Shown piece after piece: positions 49,073-58,500 of a DNA stretch of 64,000 bases. Location of the stretch: NCBI RefSeq assembly GCF_011752045.1, contig NZ_JAAKXW010000005.1, forward strand, positions 124,001-188,000. The letters are read 5' to 3'. Below the pieces are notes generated by a model that searched no databases, had not been told where the DNA came from, and was given only the letters and a program-made list of their open reading frames with translations. A program made the translations under genes and the position numbers. This DNA is from Microbacterium hydrocarbonoxydans. GTDB taxonomy: Bacteria; Actinomycetota; Actinomycetes; Actinomycetales; Microbacteriaceae. Position 1 is the stretch's first letter. Each line of letters starts with the position of its first letter.

Positions 49073-49609
49073 ATGTCGCGTATCGGACGACTTCCCATCG
49101 ACGTTCCCGCGGGCGTGACCGTTTCGGTCGACGGCCGCGAGGTCGCGGTGAAGGGCCCGAAGGGTGAGCTCACCCTGACGGTCGCCAGCCCCATCGAGGT
49201 CGCGGTCGAGGAGAACCAGGTTCTCGTCACCCGTCCCGACGACGAGCGTGCGTCGCGGTCGCTCCACGGCCTGACCCGCACCCTCATCAACAACAACATC
49301 ATCGGCGTGACCCAGGGCTACTCCAAGGGTCTCGAGGTCGTCGGCACCGGTTACCGCGTGGCGCAGAAGGGCAGCTCGGTCGAGTTCGCCCTCGGCTTCT
49401 CGCACCCGGTCCTGGTCGACCCGCCCGCCGGCATCACCTTCACGGTCGAGGGCACCAACAAGCTCACCGTGAGCGGTATCTCCAAGCAGGCCGTCGGCGA
49501 GGCGGCTGCGAACATCCGCAAGATCCGCAAGCCCGAGCCGTACAAGGGCAAGGGTGTGCGCTACGCCGGCGAGGTCGTGCGTCGCAAGGCCGGAAAGAGT
49601 GGTAAGTAA
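49073..49609 (+). CDS. rplF: 50S ribosomal protein L6
   Basis: 178 residues, two repeated domains. C-terminal [14 protein letters not shown] is the invariant rRNA-contact motif. Near the factor-binding site. 6 bp after rpsH. Confidence 0.98.
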   Translation: MSRIGRLPIDVPAGVTVSVDGREVAVKGPKGELTLTVASPIEVAVEENQVLVTRPDDERASRSLHGLTRTLINNNIIGVTQGYSKGLEVVGTGYRVAQKGSSVEFALGFSHPVLVDPPAGITFTVEGTNKLTVSGISKQAVGEAAANIRKIRKPEPYKGKGVRYAGEVVRRKAGKSGK

Positions 49610-49611
49610 CC

Positions 49612-49971
49612 ATGGCTCTCAAGTCAAAGTCTGACGCCCGCGCGCGTCGTCACGCCCGCCTTCGCAAGAAGGTCGTCGGCACCGAGGCGCGTCCGCGCCT
49701 CGTCGTCAACCGTTCCGCTCGCCACGTCTTCGTGCAGCTCGTCGACGACAGCAAGGGTCACACCGTGGCCTCCGCTTCGACGCTCGAGACCGACCTGCGC
49801 GCTCTCGAGGGCGACAAGACCGCCAAGGCCCGCAAGGTCGGCGAGCTCCTCGCCGAGCGCGCGAAGGCCGCCGGCGTTTCCGAGGCCGTGTTCGACCGTG
49901 GCGGCAACCGCTACGCCGGTCGCGTCGCCGCCATCGCCGAAGGCGCCCGTGAAGGGGGGCTGGCACTGTGA
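49612..49971 (+). CDS. rplR: 50S ribosomal protein L18
   Basis: 119 residues. 5S rRNA binder ([40 protein letters not shown]). Stop overlaps the rpsE GTG. Confidence 0.98.
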   Translation: MALKSKSDARARRHARLRKKVVGTEARPRLVVNRSARHVFVQLVDDSKGHTVASASTLETDLRALEGDKTAKARKVGELLAERAKAAGVSEAVFDRGGNRYAGRVAAIAEGAREGGLAL

Positions 49972-50648
49972 GTGACATCAAGGAGAACGAAGTGACCGAG
50001 ACGGCTGCTGCCTCGACCGAGGCATCCGAGCCCGCTCGCGACCAGCGTGAGGGCCGCCGCGGCGGTCGCGACCGCAACCAGGGCGGCCGCGACCGCAACT
50101 CGCGCGACCGCGGGGACAACCAGTTCCTGGAGCGCGTCGTCACCATCAACCGCGTCTCGAAGGTCGTGAAGGGCGGTCGTCGCTTCAGCTTCACCGCTCT
50201 CGTGGTCGTCGGCGACGGCAACGGCCTGGTGGGCGTCGGCTACGGCAAGGCCCGTGAGGTCCCGCTCGCCATCTCGAAGGGTGTCGAAGAGGCCAAGCGC
50301 AACTTCTTCCGCGTTCCGCGCGTCGGCAGCACCATCCCGCACCCCGTGCAGGGTGAGGCCGCCGCCGGCGTCGTGCTGCTCCGTCCGGCCGCTGCCGGTA
50401 CCGGTGTCATCGCGGGTGGTCCGGTTCGCGCCGTGCTCGAGTGCGCCGGCATCCACGACGTCCTGTCGAAGTCGCTCGGCTCGTCGAACACGATCAACAT
50501 CGTGCACGCGACGGTGGAGGCCCTGAAGCAGCTCGAGGAGCCCCGTGCGGTCGCCGCGCGCCGTGGTCTCGAGTTCGACCAGGTCGCCCCCGCGCGTCTT
50601 GTCCGCGCCGAGGCCGAGGCTCTCGCCGCACAGAAGGTAGGTGCCTGA
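49968..50648 (+). CDS. rpsE: 30S ribosomal protein S5 with extended N-terminus
   Basis: 226 residues against about 165 in E. coli. The first 50 residues are low-complexity Glu, Ala and then Arg/Asp/Gly-rich ([20 protein letters not shown]), followed by the normal core ([20 protein letters not shown]). Decoding-fidelity protein. GTG start; ATGA overlap with rpmD. Confidence 0.97.
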   Translation: MSDIKENEVTETAAASTEASEPARDQREGRRGGRDRNQGGRDRNSRDRGDNQFLERVVTINRVSKVVKGGRRFSFTALVVVGDGNGLVGVGYGKAREVPLAISKGVEEAKRNFFRVPRVGSTIPHPVQGEAAAGVVLLRPAAAGTGVIAGGPVRAVLECAGIHDVLSKSLGSSNTINIVHATVEALKQLEEPRAVAARRGLEFDQVAPARLVRAEAEALAAQKVGA

Positions 50649-50833
50649 TGGCCGCCCGGCTCAAGGTCACGCAGATCAAGTCCAAGGTGAGCGAGAAGCA
50701 GAACCAGCGCGAGACGCTGCGCAGCCTCGGTCTGAAGCGGATCGGTGACAGCACCGTCCGTCCCGACGACGCGCAGACGCGCGGCTACGTCAAGACCGTC
50801 GCCCACCTCGTGAAGGTTGAGGAGATCGACTAA
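50648..50833 (+). CDS. rpmD: 50S ribosomal protein L30
   Basis: 61 residues, standard short bacterial form ([20 protein letters not shown]). Overlaps rpsE by 1 bp and rplO by 1 bp. Confidence 0.97.
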   Translation: MAARLKVTQIKSKVSEKQNQRETLRSLGLKRIGDSTVRPDDAQTRGYVKTVAHLVKVEEID

Positions 50834-51453
50834 TGGCTGAGAAGAACGAAGCCGTCGAGGCCGAGAAGGCCCCGAAGAAGGCAGCTGCTCCCAAGGCCGC
50901 AGCCGAGAAGAAGCCCGCCGCCAAGAAGGCTCCGGCGAAGGCCGCTGCCGACAAGGCGGAGGCCAAGCCCACTGCCAAGAAGGCCGCCCCGAAGAAGGAT
51001 GCTCCGGCATCCCGTCCCGGCGTGCTGAAGGTCCACCACCTGCGTCCGGTCCCCGGATCCAACACCGCCAAGACCCGTGTCGGCCGTGGTGAGGGCTCCA
51101 AGGGCAAGACCGCGGGTCGCGGCACCAAGGGCACCAAGGCGCGCAACACCGTTCGCGTCGGCTTCGAGGGTGGGCAGATGCCGCTGCACATGCGCACCCC
51201 GAAGCTGCGCGGGTTCAAGAACCCGTTCCGCGTCGAGTACCAGGTCGTGAACCTGGAGAAGCTCGCGGAGCTGTACCCGAAGGGTGGCGACGTCACCGTC
51301 AGCGACCTGGTCGCCAAGGGCGCCGTTCGCAAGAACGAGAAGGTCAAGGTTCTCGGAAACGGCGACATCGCCGTCAAGCTCACCGTGTCGGTCGACAAGG
51401 TCTCGGGTTCCGCCGAGCAGAAGATCGTCGCAGCGGGCGGTTCCGTCAAGTAA
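50833..51453 (+). CDS. rplO: 50S ribosomal protein L15 with Lys/Ala-rich N-terminal extension
   Basis: 206 residues against about 145-150 for the family. Residues 1-58 are Ala/Lys/Pro-rich histone-H1-like repeats ([20 protein letters not shown]). The normal core begins near [20 protein letters not shown]. The extension is in frame from an ATG overlapping the rpmD stop, so it is very probably translated. Late large-subunit assembly protein. Confidence 0.96.
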   Translation: MAEKNEAVEAEKAPKKAAAPKAAAEKKPAAKKAPAKAAADKAEAKPTAKKAAPKKDAPASRPGVLKVHHLRPVPGSNTAKTRVGRGEGSKGKTAGRGTKGTKARNTVRVGFEGGQMPLHMRTPKLRGFKNPFRVEYQVVNLEKLAELYPKGGDVTVSDLVAKGAVRKNEKVKVLGNGDIAVKLTVSVDKVSGSAEQKIVAAGGSVK

Positions 51454-51461
51454 CCACCGCA

Positions 51462-51494
51462 CAGAGGGGGCCGGAGTTTCTCCGGCCCCCTTTG
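51462..51494 (+). terminator. terminator after rplO
   Basis: 14-bp stem CAGAGGGGGCCGGA with one G-U pair, 5-nt loop, ending in TTTG. Separates the spc ribosomal genes from secY-adk-map. Confidence 0.8.
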
Positions 51495-51497
51495 TGG

Positions 51498-51606
51498 TTG
51501 CGTCCCCCGCTCCGGAGGTCGGCTAGTCTTACCGGGTCCAGGGTTTGAGTTACCCTGGTCTTTCAGCCGTTCCTCAGGACCGGCAACCTTTTCAGGAGGA
51601 ACGTCT
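51498..51606 (+). promoter_or_regulatory. secY leader with candidate promoter and stem-loop
   Basis: TTGCGT (51498) and TAGTCT (51524) are poorly spaced (20 bp) promoter elements. A 7-bp stem, CCAGGGT with its complement at 51552-51558, lies in the leader. AGGAGGA just upstream of TTG 51607 supports that start. Confidence 0.4.
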
Positions 51607-52929
51607 TTGTTTAGCGCCATCGCGCGGATCTTCCGCACGCCAGACCTGCGTCGGAAGATCGGTTTCACCCTGGCCATCGTCGCCATCTACCGGCTCGGCT
51701 CCAACATCCCCGCTCCGTTCGTGCACTTCCCGAACGTCGAGGCGTGTCTGGCGGAGAACGCCGGCACCGAGGGACTGCTCGGCCTGGTCAACCTCTTCTC
51801 CGGCGGTGCGCTGCTGCAGCTGTCGATCTTCGCCCTCGGCGTCATGCCGTACATCACCGCGACGATCATCACCCAGCTCCTCCGCGTGGTCATCCCGCAC
51901 TTCGAGGCGCTGCACAAGGAGGGTCAGGCCGGCCAGGCCAAGCTGACCCAGTACACGCGCTACCTCACCATCGCGCTCGCGCTGCTGCAGTCGACGACTC
52001 TCGTCACGGTGGCGCGCAGCGGACAGCTCTTCGGCACCACCGAGGTCGCCGCCTGCCAGAACCTCCTCACCAACGACGTGTGGTGGGCGCAGCTGCTCAT
52101 CATCATGGCGATGACCGCCGGCACCGGCCTCATCATGTGGTTCGCCGAGCTCGTGACCGAGCGCGGCATCGGCAACGGCATGTCCCTGCTGATCTTCACC
52201 TCGATCGCCGCGACCTTCCCGGGCGCCATGTGGCTGATCTGGGAGAGCAAGGGCTTCGAGACGTTCCTGCTGGTCCTCCTCGTCGGCATCCTGGTGATGG
52301 GTCTCGTGGTCTTCGTCGAGCAGTCGCAGCGCCGCATCCCCGTGCAGTACGCGAAGCGCATGGTCGGTCGCCGCACGTACGGCGGCACGAACACCTACAT
52401 CCCGATCAAGGTGAACATGGCGGGTGTGATCCCGGTCATCTTCGCCTCGTCGCTGCTGTACATCCCCGCGCTGATCGCGCAGTTCAACACTCCGCAGGAC
52501 GGCTCCGAGCCGGCCGCCTGGGTGGTCTGGATCAGCACCTACTTCACCACGGGCAACCACCCGATCTACATGGTCGCGTACTTCCTGCTGATCATCGGGT
52601 TCACCTACTTCTACGTCGCCATCACGTTCAACCCCGTCGAGGTGGCCGACAACATGAAGAAGTACGGCGGGTTCATCCCCGGCATCCGCGCAGGTCGTCC
52701 GACCGCCGAGTACCTCGACTACGTGCTCACCCGCATCACGCTTCCCGGTTCCATCTATCTGGGCCTGATCGCGCTCATCCCGCTGATCGCGCTCGCGACC
52801 GTCGGCGCCAACCAGAACTTCCCGTTCGGCGGCGCCTCGATCCTCATCATCGTCGGTGTGGGTCTCGAGACGGTCAAGCAGATCGATGCGCAGCTGCAGC
52901 AGCGTCACTACGAAGGGCTTCTCCGATGA
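51607..52929 (+). CDS. secY: protein translocase subunit SecY
   Basis: 440-residue, ten-helix core channel of the Sec translocon. Starts at TTG 51607 (MFSAIARIFRTPDLRRKIGF), a rare start decided by the AGGAGGA 5-7 bases upstream and the conserved N-terminus. Helix-2 plug region and the cytosolic loops (EQSQRRIPVQYAKRMVGRRT) are conserved. ATGA overlap with adk. Confidence 0.96.
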   Translation: MFSAIARIFRTPDLRRKIGFTLAIVAIYRLGSNIPAPFVHFPNVEACLAENAGTEGLLGLVNLFSGGALLQLSIFALGVMPYITATIITQLLRVVIPHFEALHKEGQAGQAKLTQYTRYLTIALALLQSTTLVTVARSGQLFGTTEVAACQNLLTNDVWWAQLLIIMAMTAGTGLIMWFAELVTERGIGNGMSLLIFTSIAATFPGAMWLIWESKGFETFLLVLLVGILVMGLVVFVEQSQRRIPVQYAKRMVGRRTYGGTNTYIPIKVNMAGVIPVIFASSLLYIPALIAQFNTPQDGSEPAAWVVWISTYFTTGNHPIYMVAYFLLIIGFTYFYVAITFNPVEVADNMKKYGGFIPGIRAGRPTAEYLDYVLTRITLPGSIYLGLIALIPLIALATVGANQNFPFGGASILIIVGVGLETVKQIDAQLQQRHYEGLLR

Positions 52930-53522
52930 CCGCATCCGCACGTCTTCTCATCGTCGGGCCGCAGGGCTCCGGCAAGGGCACGCAGGGTGTCCGCATCGCC
53001 GAGTCGTTCGGCATCCCGGTCGTGTCGACCGGTGACATCTTCCGCGCGAACATCAAGGCGGGCACCGAGCTCGGCCAGAAGGTGACCGCGATCCTGGAGG
53101 CCGGCGACCTCGTGCCCGACGAGCTCACCAGCGAGATCGTGCGCGACCGGCTGTCGCAGGAGGACGCCGCGCACGGCTTCCTGCTCGACGGCTACCCGCG
53201 CAACACCACCCAGGTGACGCACCTCGACGCATTCCTCGGCGGACGCGACGAGGCGCTCGACGCGGTCATCCTGCTTGACGTGCCCCGCGAGGAGAGCCTC
53301 ACCAGGCTCAAGCTCCGCGCCACCGAGCAGGGCCGGTCGGATGACACCGACGAGGCCATCGCGCACCGCCTGGACATCTACGAGCACGAGACCGCTCCGA
53401 TCCTCGAGGTGTACGGCGCCCGCGGCATCGTGGACCGCATCGACGGCGTGGGCTCGCTCGACGAGATCACTGAGCGCATCTTCGCCGCACTCGACGCCCG
53501 CGGCCTCCGCGTCGCCGTCTGA
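52926..53522 (+). CDS. adk: adenylate kinase (short-lid form)
   Basis: 198 residues. Interconverts ATP+AMP and 2 ADP. P-loop GPQGSGKGTQGVRIAESFG, then STGDIFRAN, GFLLDGYPRN and LRATEQGRSDDTDEAIAHRL. The LID is short and has no zinc cysteines, as in other actinobacteria. Coupled to secY. Confidence 0.97.
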   Translation: MTASARLLIVGPQGSGKGTQGVRIAESFGIPVVSTGDIFRANIKAGTELGQKVTAILEAGDLVPDELTSEIVRDRLSQEDAAHGFLLDGYPRNTTQVTHLDAFLGGRDEALDAVILLDVPREESLTRLKLRATEQGRSDDTDEAIAHRLDIYEHETAPILEVYGARGIVDRIDGVGSLDEITERIFAALDARGLRVAV

Positions 53523-53533
53523 GCGGACCCGCG

Positions 53534-54382
53534 ATGTTCCGCCGGTCGATCTACAAGACCCCGGCTCAGCTGCGCTCCATGGTCGAGCCCGGGCTGATCA
53601 CGGCGGCGGCGCTGGAGGCCGTCCGCCCGCTGATCCGTCCGGGGGTGACGACGCTCGAGCTGGATGCCGAGGCGAACCGGGTGATCCTCGCCCGTGGCGC
53701 CGAGTCGAACTTCCAGCTGGTCCGTGGCTACCACCACACGATCTGCGTGTCCGTGAACGAGGAGGTCGTGCACGGCATCCCCGGAGACCGCGTCCTGCAG
53801 CCCGGGGACATCGTGTCGGTGGACTGCGGCGCCCAGTTCCAGGGATGGAACGGCGACAGCGCGATCACCGTGGTGGTGCCGGACGAGTCGCGACCGGAGC
53901 TCGTCGCGCTGCGCGAGGAGCTCTCGCGCGTGACCGAGGGCTCGATGTGGGCGGGCATCGCCGCGATGGCGTCCGCCTCCCACCTCGGCGACGTCGGCGC
54001 GGCCATCCAGGAGTACATCGAGGCGCAGGGCCCGTCGGCGGTGTCGGGGGAGACCTACGGCATCCTCCGCGAGTACGTCGGCCACGGCATCGGCCGGAAG
54101 ATGCACGAGGCGCCCAGCGTCTTCAACTACCGCACCCCCGACCCGGGAGCCGAGATCAAGCCCGGACTCGTGGTCGCGATCGAGCCGATGGTGACCGCTG
54201 GCGGCGAGACGACGTTCGTCGAGGACGACGACTGGACGGTCTCGACGATCGACGGCAGCGACGGCTCGCACTGGGAGCACAGCGTCGCCGTGCACGCGGA
54301 CGGCATCTGGGTGCTCACGGCCCCCGACGGGGGAGCGGAGGGCCTCGCGCCGTTCGGCGTGGTGCCCGTTCCGCTCGCGTGA
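53534..54382 (+). CDS. map: methionine aminopeptidase, type I
   Basis: 282 residues. Removes initiator Met. Metal ligands are visible in SVDCGAQFQGWNGDSAI (two Asp), GHGIGRKMHEAP (His), AIEPMV (Glu) and HWEHSVAV (Glu/His). HGIPGDRVLQPGD is the conserved substrate-His region. 11 bp after adk; the usual actinobacterial secY-adk-map order. Confidence 0.96.
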   Translation: MFRRSIYKTPAQLRSMVEPGLITAAALEAVRPLIRPGVTTLELDAEANRVILARGAESNFQLVRGYHHTICVSVNEEVVHGIPGDRVLQPGDIVSVDCGAQFQGWNGDSAITVVVPDESRPELVALREELSRVTEGSMWAGIAAMASASHLGDVGAAIQEYIEAQGPSAVSGETYGILREYVGHGIGRKMHEAPSVFNYRTPDPGAEIKPGLVVAIEPMVTAGGETTFVEDDDWTVSTIDGSDGSHWEHSVAVHADGIWVLTAPDGGAEGLAPFGVVPVPLA

Positions 54383-54514
54383 GCCGGCAGCGCACGGGGT
54401 GCCCGTCACAACGGGCGCATAGGATTCTCAGGGCACAATAGACGCGGGCGCGTCCGCGCCCGCAGGCTTCAGGCCCGCCGGCACCGTGTCCGGGCCGTGA
54501 CAGAACGGAAAGCA

Positions 54515-55177
54515 ATGGCAGCCGCGAAGAGCAACACCAACTGGTTCGCGATCGGAGTCTCGGCGGCAGTGGTGGTCGTGCTCGTCGCGCTCGGCGCCGT
54601 CGTCGTGCTCCTGAACAACCAGGCCACGGCGCCCGGGGTGGCCCCCGAGAGCGCGATCGTCAACCAGGAGACGGGTGCCATCTCCTTCGGCGACGGTGAG
54701 GACGAGGTCGACACCTACGTCGACTTCATGTGCCCCATCTGCGGCGACTTCGAGAGCCAGTACGGCGAGCAGCTGCAGACCGCCGCGGCGAACGGCGACA
54801 TCACGCTGAACGTGCACCCCGTCTCGATCCTCGACCGGTACTCGCAGAACACGAAGTACTCGACCCGCGCCGCCGGTGCCATGTACTGCGTCGCGGAGAA
54901 GGCCCCCGACGCCGCGCTCGACTTCTTCAACCTGCTCTTCGAGCAGCAGCCGGCCGAGAACACCCCGGGTCTCAGCGACGACGAGCTCGCCACCCTCGCC
55001 GAGCAGGCGGGTGCGGGCGCCGCGGCGGACTGCATCGCGGACGGCACCTACATGTCCTTCGTCGGCGACCAGACCGAGAAGCACGAGATCCAGGGCACCC
55101 CGACCGTCGAGGTCAACGGCAAGCGCCTGGACCTCGCGAAGGGCGAGATCTCCGAGATGGAGAAGCTGCTCGGCTGA
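54515..55177 (+). CDS. membrane-anchored DsbA/thioredoxin-fold protein
   Basis: 220 residues. One N-terminal membrane helix (about 12-36, [20 protein letters not shown]), then a DsbA-like thioredoxin fold outside the cell. The redox motif is [11 protein letters not shown] (CPIC) and the cis-Pro loop is GTPTVEV. It should form or shuffle disulfides in exported proteins. ATG 54515 has GGAAAG upstream; an in-frame GTG at 54497 lacks a ribosome-binding site. It lies between map and infA, an interruption of the ribosomal cluster that may tie disulfide formation to SecY export. Confidence 0.88.
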   Translation: MAAAKSNTNWFAIGVSAAVVVVLVALGAVVVLLNNQATAPGVAPESAIVNQETGAISFGDGEDEVDTYVDFMCPICGDFESQYGEQLQTAAANGDITLNVHPVSILDRYSQNTKYSTRAAGAMYCVAEKAPDAALDFFNLLFEQQPAENTPGLSDDELATLAEQAGAGAAADCIADGTYMSFVGDQTEKHEIQGTPTVEVNGKRLDLAKGEISEMEKLLG

Positions 55178-55204
55178 TCCGGCATCCGCGGCGGGGCGCC
55201 CGGC

Positions 55205-55233
55205 TTGCCGGAACCCCAGCCGTGGGATACCAT
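55205..55233 (+). promoter_or_regulatory. infA promoter
   Basis: TTGCCG (55205-55210), N17, TACCAT (55228-55233), about 110 bp upstream of infA. Good spacing and a long leader typical of ribosomal genes. Confidence 0.65.
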
Positions 55234-55341
55234 AGATCTTTGGTGCCTTGCGCCTTGATTCGGCGTGTCCGAATCGGCGCGGCGCCGCAATCCAAATCAC
55301 CCACCGCAGATCGACCGGTCTGCAGAAGCGTCAGCGAGGCT

Positions 55342-55563
55342 ATGGCTAAGAAAGACGGTGTCATCGAGATCGAGGGCGTCGTGTCCGAGGCGCTGCCCAA
55401 CGCGATGTTCCGCGTTGAGCTCACCAACGGACACAAGGTTCTGGCAACGATCTCCGGCAAGATGCGGCAGAACTACATCCGCATCATCCCCGAGGACCGC
55501 GTGGTCGTGGAGCTCAGCCCCTACGACCTGACGCGCGGACGCATCGTCTACCGCTACCGCTGA
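55342..55563 (+). CDS. infA: translation initiation factor IF-1
   Basis: 73 residues, exactly the usual length. OB-fold protein occupying the A site during initiation ([20 protein letters not shown]; ends GRIVYRYR). Start of the alpha-operon group. Confidence 0.98.
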   Translation: MAKKDGVIEIEGVVSEALPNAMFRVELTNGHKVLATISGKMRQNYIRIIPEDRVVVELSPYDLTRGRIVYRYR

Positions 55564-55624
55564 TCGGTCGAGAAGTAACGGCCTGCCCCTCGGGGCGGTA
55601 CGAAGACAGCGAACAGGAAACATC

Positions 55625-55741
55625 ATGAAGGTCAACCCGAGCGTCAAGCCCATCTGCGATCACTGCAAGGTGATCCGCCGTCACGGCCGCGTCATGGTGA
55701 TCTGCAAGAGCAACCCGCGCCACAAGCAGCGCCAGGGCTGA
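55625..55741 (+). CDS. rpmJ: 50S ribosomal protein L36
   Basis: 38 residues ([20 protein letters not shown] and on). The zinc-ribbon C-x2-C...C...H is present (CDHC, CKSNPRH), so this is the zinc-binding C+ form. GAACAGGAAACATC upstream contains AGGAAA. Confidence 0.97.
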   Translation: MKVNPSVKPICDHCKVIRRHGRVMVICKSNPRHKQRQG

Positions 55742-55872
55742 TCTCTTCGGATCGACTCACAACTCAATACACATGACGGCAGGATCAGAACCCACTCCGG
55801 TGGGGGACACCTCGGGGCGGAGGCCCGGGCACCGATCCTGCTCCACACCTCCACAACACCCAGGAGAACCGC

Positions 55873-56247
55873 ATGGCACGTCTTGCCGGCGTTGACATCC
55901 CGCGCGACAAGCGCGTGGTGATCGCCCTTACCTACATCTACGGCGTCGGCCGTACCCGCTCGGTCGAGATCCTCAAGGCCACCGAGATCGACGAGTCGAT
56001 CCGCGTCAAGGACCTCACCGACGACCAGCTCGTCGCCCTCCGCGACTACATCGAAGGCAACTACAAGGTGGAGGGTGACCTGCGCCGCGAGGTCGCCGCA
56101 GACATCCGCCGCAAGGTCGAGATCGGCTCCTACGAGGGTCTCCGTCACCGTCGTGGTCTTCCGGTCCGCGGACAGCGCACCAAGACCAACGCCCGTACCC
56201 GCAAGGGCCCGAAGCGCACCGTCGCCGGCAAGAAGAAGGCCCGCTAA
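55873..56247 (+). CDS. rpsM: 30S ribosomal protein S13
   Basis: 124 residues. Small-subunit head protein contacting P-site tRNA and S19. [20 protein letters not shown] start; basic tail [27 protein letters not shown] upstream. The 131-bp leader contains small stems but no clear control element. Confidence 0.98.
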   Translation: MARLAGVDIPRDKRVVIALTYIYGVGRTRSVEILKATEIDESIRVKDLTDDQLVALRDYIEGNYKVEGDLRREVAADIRRKVEIGSYEGLRHRRGLPVRGQRTKTNARTRKGPKRTVAGKKKAR

Positions 56248-56280
56248 GCAGCGGCCCCCAGGGACTAGGAGAACATTTTC

Positions 56281-56679
56281 ATGGCTGCACCCAAGGCCGC
56301 CGCGCGCAAGCCGCGCCGCAAGGAGAAGAAGAACATCGCGCTGGGCCAGGCCCACATCAAGTCGACGTTCAACAACACCATCGTCTCGATCACCGACCCG
56401 TCCGGCGCTGTCATCAGCTGGGCGTCCTCCGGTGGCGTGGGCTTCAAGGGCTCCCGCAAGTCCACCCCGTACGCCGCAGGCATGGCCGCCGAGTCCGCTG
56501 CGCGCCAGGCGCAGGAGCACGGCGTCAAGAAGGTCGACGTCTTCGTGAAGGGTCCGGGCTCCGGCCGCGAGACCGCGATCCGCTCGCTGCAGGCCGCCGG
56601 CCTCGAGGTCGGCTCGATCCAGGACGTCACCCCGCAGGCGCACAACGGCTGCCGCCCGCCGAAGCGCCGCCGCGTCTGA
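56281..56679 (+). CDS. rpsK: 30S ribosomal protein S11
   Basis: 132 residues. Platform protein near the mRNA exit ([20 protein letters not shown]; ends RPPKRRRV). The rpsD gene, which follows rpsK in mycobacteria, is absent; a palindromic repeat fills the gap to rpoA. Confidence 0.98.
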   Translation: MAAPKAAARKPRRKEKKNIALGQAHIKSTFNNTIVSITDPSGAVISWASSGGVGFKGSRKSTPYAAGMAAESAARQAQEHGVKKVDVFVKGPGSGRETAIRSLQAAGLEVGSIQDVTPQAHNGCRPPKRRRV

Positions 56680-56690
56680 CGCAGGCTCAT

Positions 56691-56731
56691 GGCCGCTCGG
56701 CCCCCTCGACAAGCTCAGGGACCGAGCGGCC
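56691..56731. repeat. REP-like palindrome containing CCCTCGACAAGCTCAGGG
   Basis: Perfect 10-bp outer arms GGCCGCTCGG and CCGAGCGGCC enclose CCCTCGACAAGCTCAGGG. The inner sequence resembles a palindromic intergenic repeat seen in many bacterial genomes. It can act as terminator or mRNA stabiliser between rpsK and rpoA. Confidence 0.7.
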
Positions 56732-56842
56732 AGCCCGTCGCGGGCATCGCGCCCCGCTGGACGGGCCGCAGGCAACGTCACAACTCAAGACCTCACCCCA
56801 CCACATGTCATATAGCGGGCATGTGATCGAAAGGAACACAGA

Positions 56843-57832
56843 GTGCTTATTGCACAGCGTCCCACACTGACCGAGGAAAAGATCGTCGAGAACCGGAGCC
56901 GGTTCGTCATCGAGCCTCTGGAGCCCGGCTTCGGCTACACGATCGGCAACGCGCTGCGCCGCAGCCTGCTGTCGTCGATCCCCGGTGCCGCCGTCACCAG
57001 CGTGCGCATCGACGGCGTGCTGCACGAGTTCAGCACCATCCCCGGCGTGAAGGAGGATGTCACCGAGATCATCCTCAACATCAAGCAGCTCGTGGTCTCG
57101 TCGGAGCGCGACGAGCCCATCACGGCGTACCTGCGCAAGACCGGTGCCGGTGAAGTGACCGCCGCCGACATCTCGGCTCCGGCCGGTGTCGAGGTGCACA
57201 ACCCCGAGCTCGTCATCGCGACCCTGAACGACACCGCGAAGTTCGAGCTCGAGCTCACCATCGAGCGCGGCCGCGGCTACGTCTCGGCGACGCAGAACCG
57301 CAACGAGTACGCCGAGGCCGGTCAGATCCCGATCGACTCGATCTACTCGCCGGTCCTCAAGGTCAGCTACCGCGTCGACGCCACCCGTGCCGGTGAGCGC
57401 ACCGACTTCGACAAGCTCGTCCTGGACGTCGAGACCAAGTCCGCGATCAGCCCGCGTGACGCCGTCGCCTCGGCGGCGAAGACGCTCACCGAGCTGTTCG
57501 GCCTCGCTCGCGAACTGAACGTCGAGGCCGAGGGCATCGAGATCGGCCCGGCGCCGGTGGAGGCTGTGAACTCCAGCGAGCTGTCCATGCCTATCGAGGA
57601 CCTCGACCTGTCCGTGCGCTCGTACAACTGCCTGAAGCGCGAGGGCATCAACACCGTTTCGGAGCTCGTCGCCCTCTCGGAGACGCAGCTCATGAACATC
57701 CGCAATTTCGGCCAGAAGTCGGTCGACGAGGTGCGCGACAAGCTCATCTCGCTCGGTCTGTCGCTCAAGGATTCGGTGCCCGGTTTCGACGGCGCCCACT
57801 TCTACGGCGGCAGCGAAGACGAGTCCTTCTGA
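56843..57832 (+). CDS. rpoA: DNA-directed RNA polymerase alpha subunit
   Basis: 329 residues. N-terminal assembly domain ([20 protein letters not shown]) and C-terminal UP-element/activator-binding domain ([20 protein letters not shown]) joined by a linker at about 230-250. GTG start with AAAGGAACA upstream. Confidence 0.98.
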   Translation: MLIAQRPTLTEEKIVENRSRFVIEPLEPGFGYTIGNALRRSLLSSIPGAAVTSVRIDGVLHEFSTIPGVKEDVTEIILNIKQLVVSSERDEPITAYLRKTGAGEVTAADISAPAGVEVHNPELVIATLNDTAKFELELTIERGRGYVSATQNRNEYAEAGQIPIDSIYSPVLKVSYRVDATRAGERTDFDKLVLDVETKSAISPRDAVASAAKTLTELFGLARELNVEAEGIEIGPAPVEAVNSSELSMPIEDLDLSVRSYNCLKREGINTVSELVALSETQLMNIRNFGQKSVDEVRDKLISLGLSLKDSVPGFDGAHFYGGSEDESF

Positions 57833-57866
57833 TACCCGACCTTTCCTGACCAGGAGTTAGACGATT

Positions 57867-58430
57867 ATGCCCAAGCCCACCAAGGGTCCCCGCCTCGGAG
57901 GCGGCCCCGCCCACGAGCGCCTGCTGCTTGCCAACCTCGCCGCACAGCTCTTCACCCACAAGTCGATCAAGACGACCGAGACCAAGGCCAAGCGCCTTCG
58001 TCCGCTCGCCGAGCGCCTCGTCACGCTGGCCAAGCGCGGCGACCTGCACGCGCGTCGTCGCGCCCTGACGGTGCTGCGCACCAACAAGGACGCCGCGCAC
58101 GTGCTGTTCAACGAGATCGCTCCGCTCGTCGCGGATCGCGAGGGTGGCTACACGCGCATCACCAAGGTCGGCAACCGCAAGGGCGACAACGCCCCCATGG
58201 CCGTGATCGAGCTCGTCCTCGAGCCCGTCACCCCGAAGGCGAAGTCGACCAAGAAGGCCGCCGCCCCGAAGGCCGAGAAGGCTGAGAAGCCGGCCGAGGT
58301 CGTCGAGGAGGCTCCCGTCGAGGAGGCTCCCGTCGCCGACGAGGCCGCCGAGGCCGGCGCCGAGTCGCAGGTCGAGGGCGAAGCAGCCGAGGCTGCCGCC
58401 GAGGACGCCGTCGAGGAGAAGTCCGAGTAA
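57867..58430 (+). CDS. rplQ: 50S ribosomal protein L17 with acidic C-terminal tail
   Basis: 187 residues against about 120-130 for the core ([20 protein letters not shown] to VIELVLEPV). Residues about 122-187 are Ala/Glu/Lys-rich ([20 protein letters not shown]). Tunnel-exit protein. Last gene of the cluster; truA, which often follows, is absent and the next gene is convergent. Confidence 0.97.
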   Translation: MPKPTKGPRLGGGPAHERLLLANLAAQLFTHKSIKTTETKAKRLRPLAERLVTLAKRGDLHARRRALTVLRTNKDAAHVLFNEIAPLVADREGGYTRITKVGNRKGDNAPMAVIELVLEPVTPKAKSTKKAAAPKAEKAEKPAEVVEEAPVEEAPVADEAAEAGAESQVEGEAAEAAAEDAVEEKSE

Positions 58431-58445
58431 GCATCCCGCTCGCAC

Positions 58446-58485
58446 GAAGAAGCCCGCCGCCCCCTCAGGGGTGGCGGGCTTCTTC
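58446..58485. terminator. bidirectional terminator between rplQ and the acyl-CoA ligase gene
   Basis: 18-bp stem GAAGAAGCCCGCCGCCCC with a single G-U pair, 4-nt loop CTCA; A- and T-rich flanks (GAAGAAG / CTTCTTC) serve both strands of these convergent genes. Confidence 0.85.
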
Positions 58486-58500
58486 GCATCTGCGCGAGGG

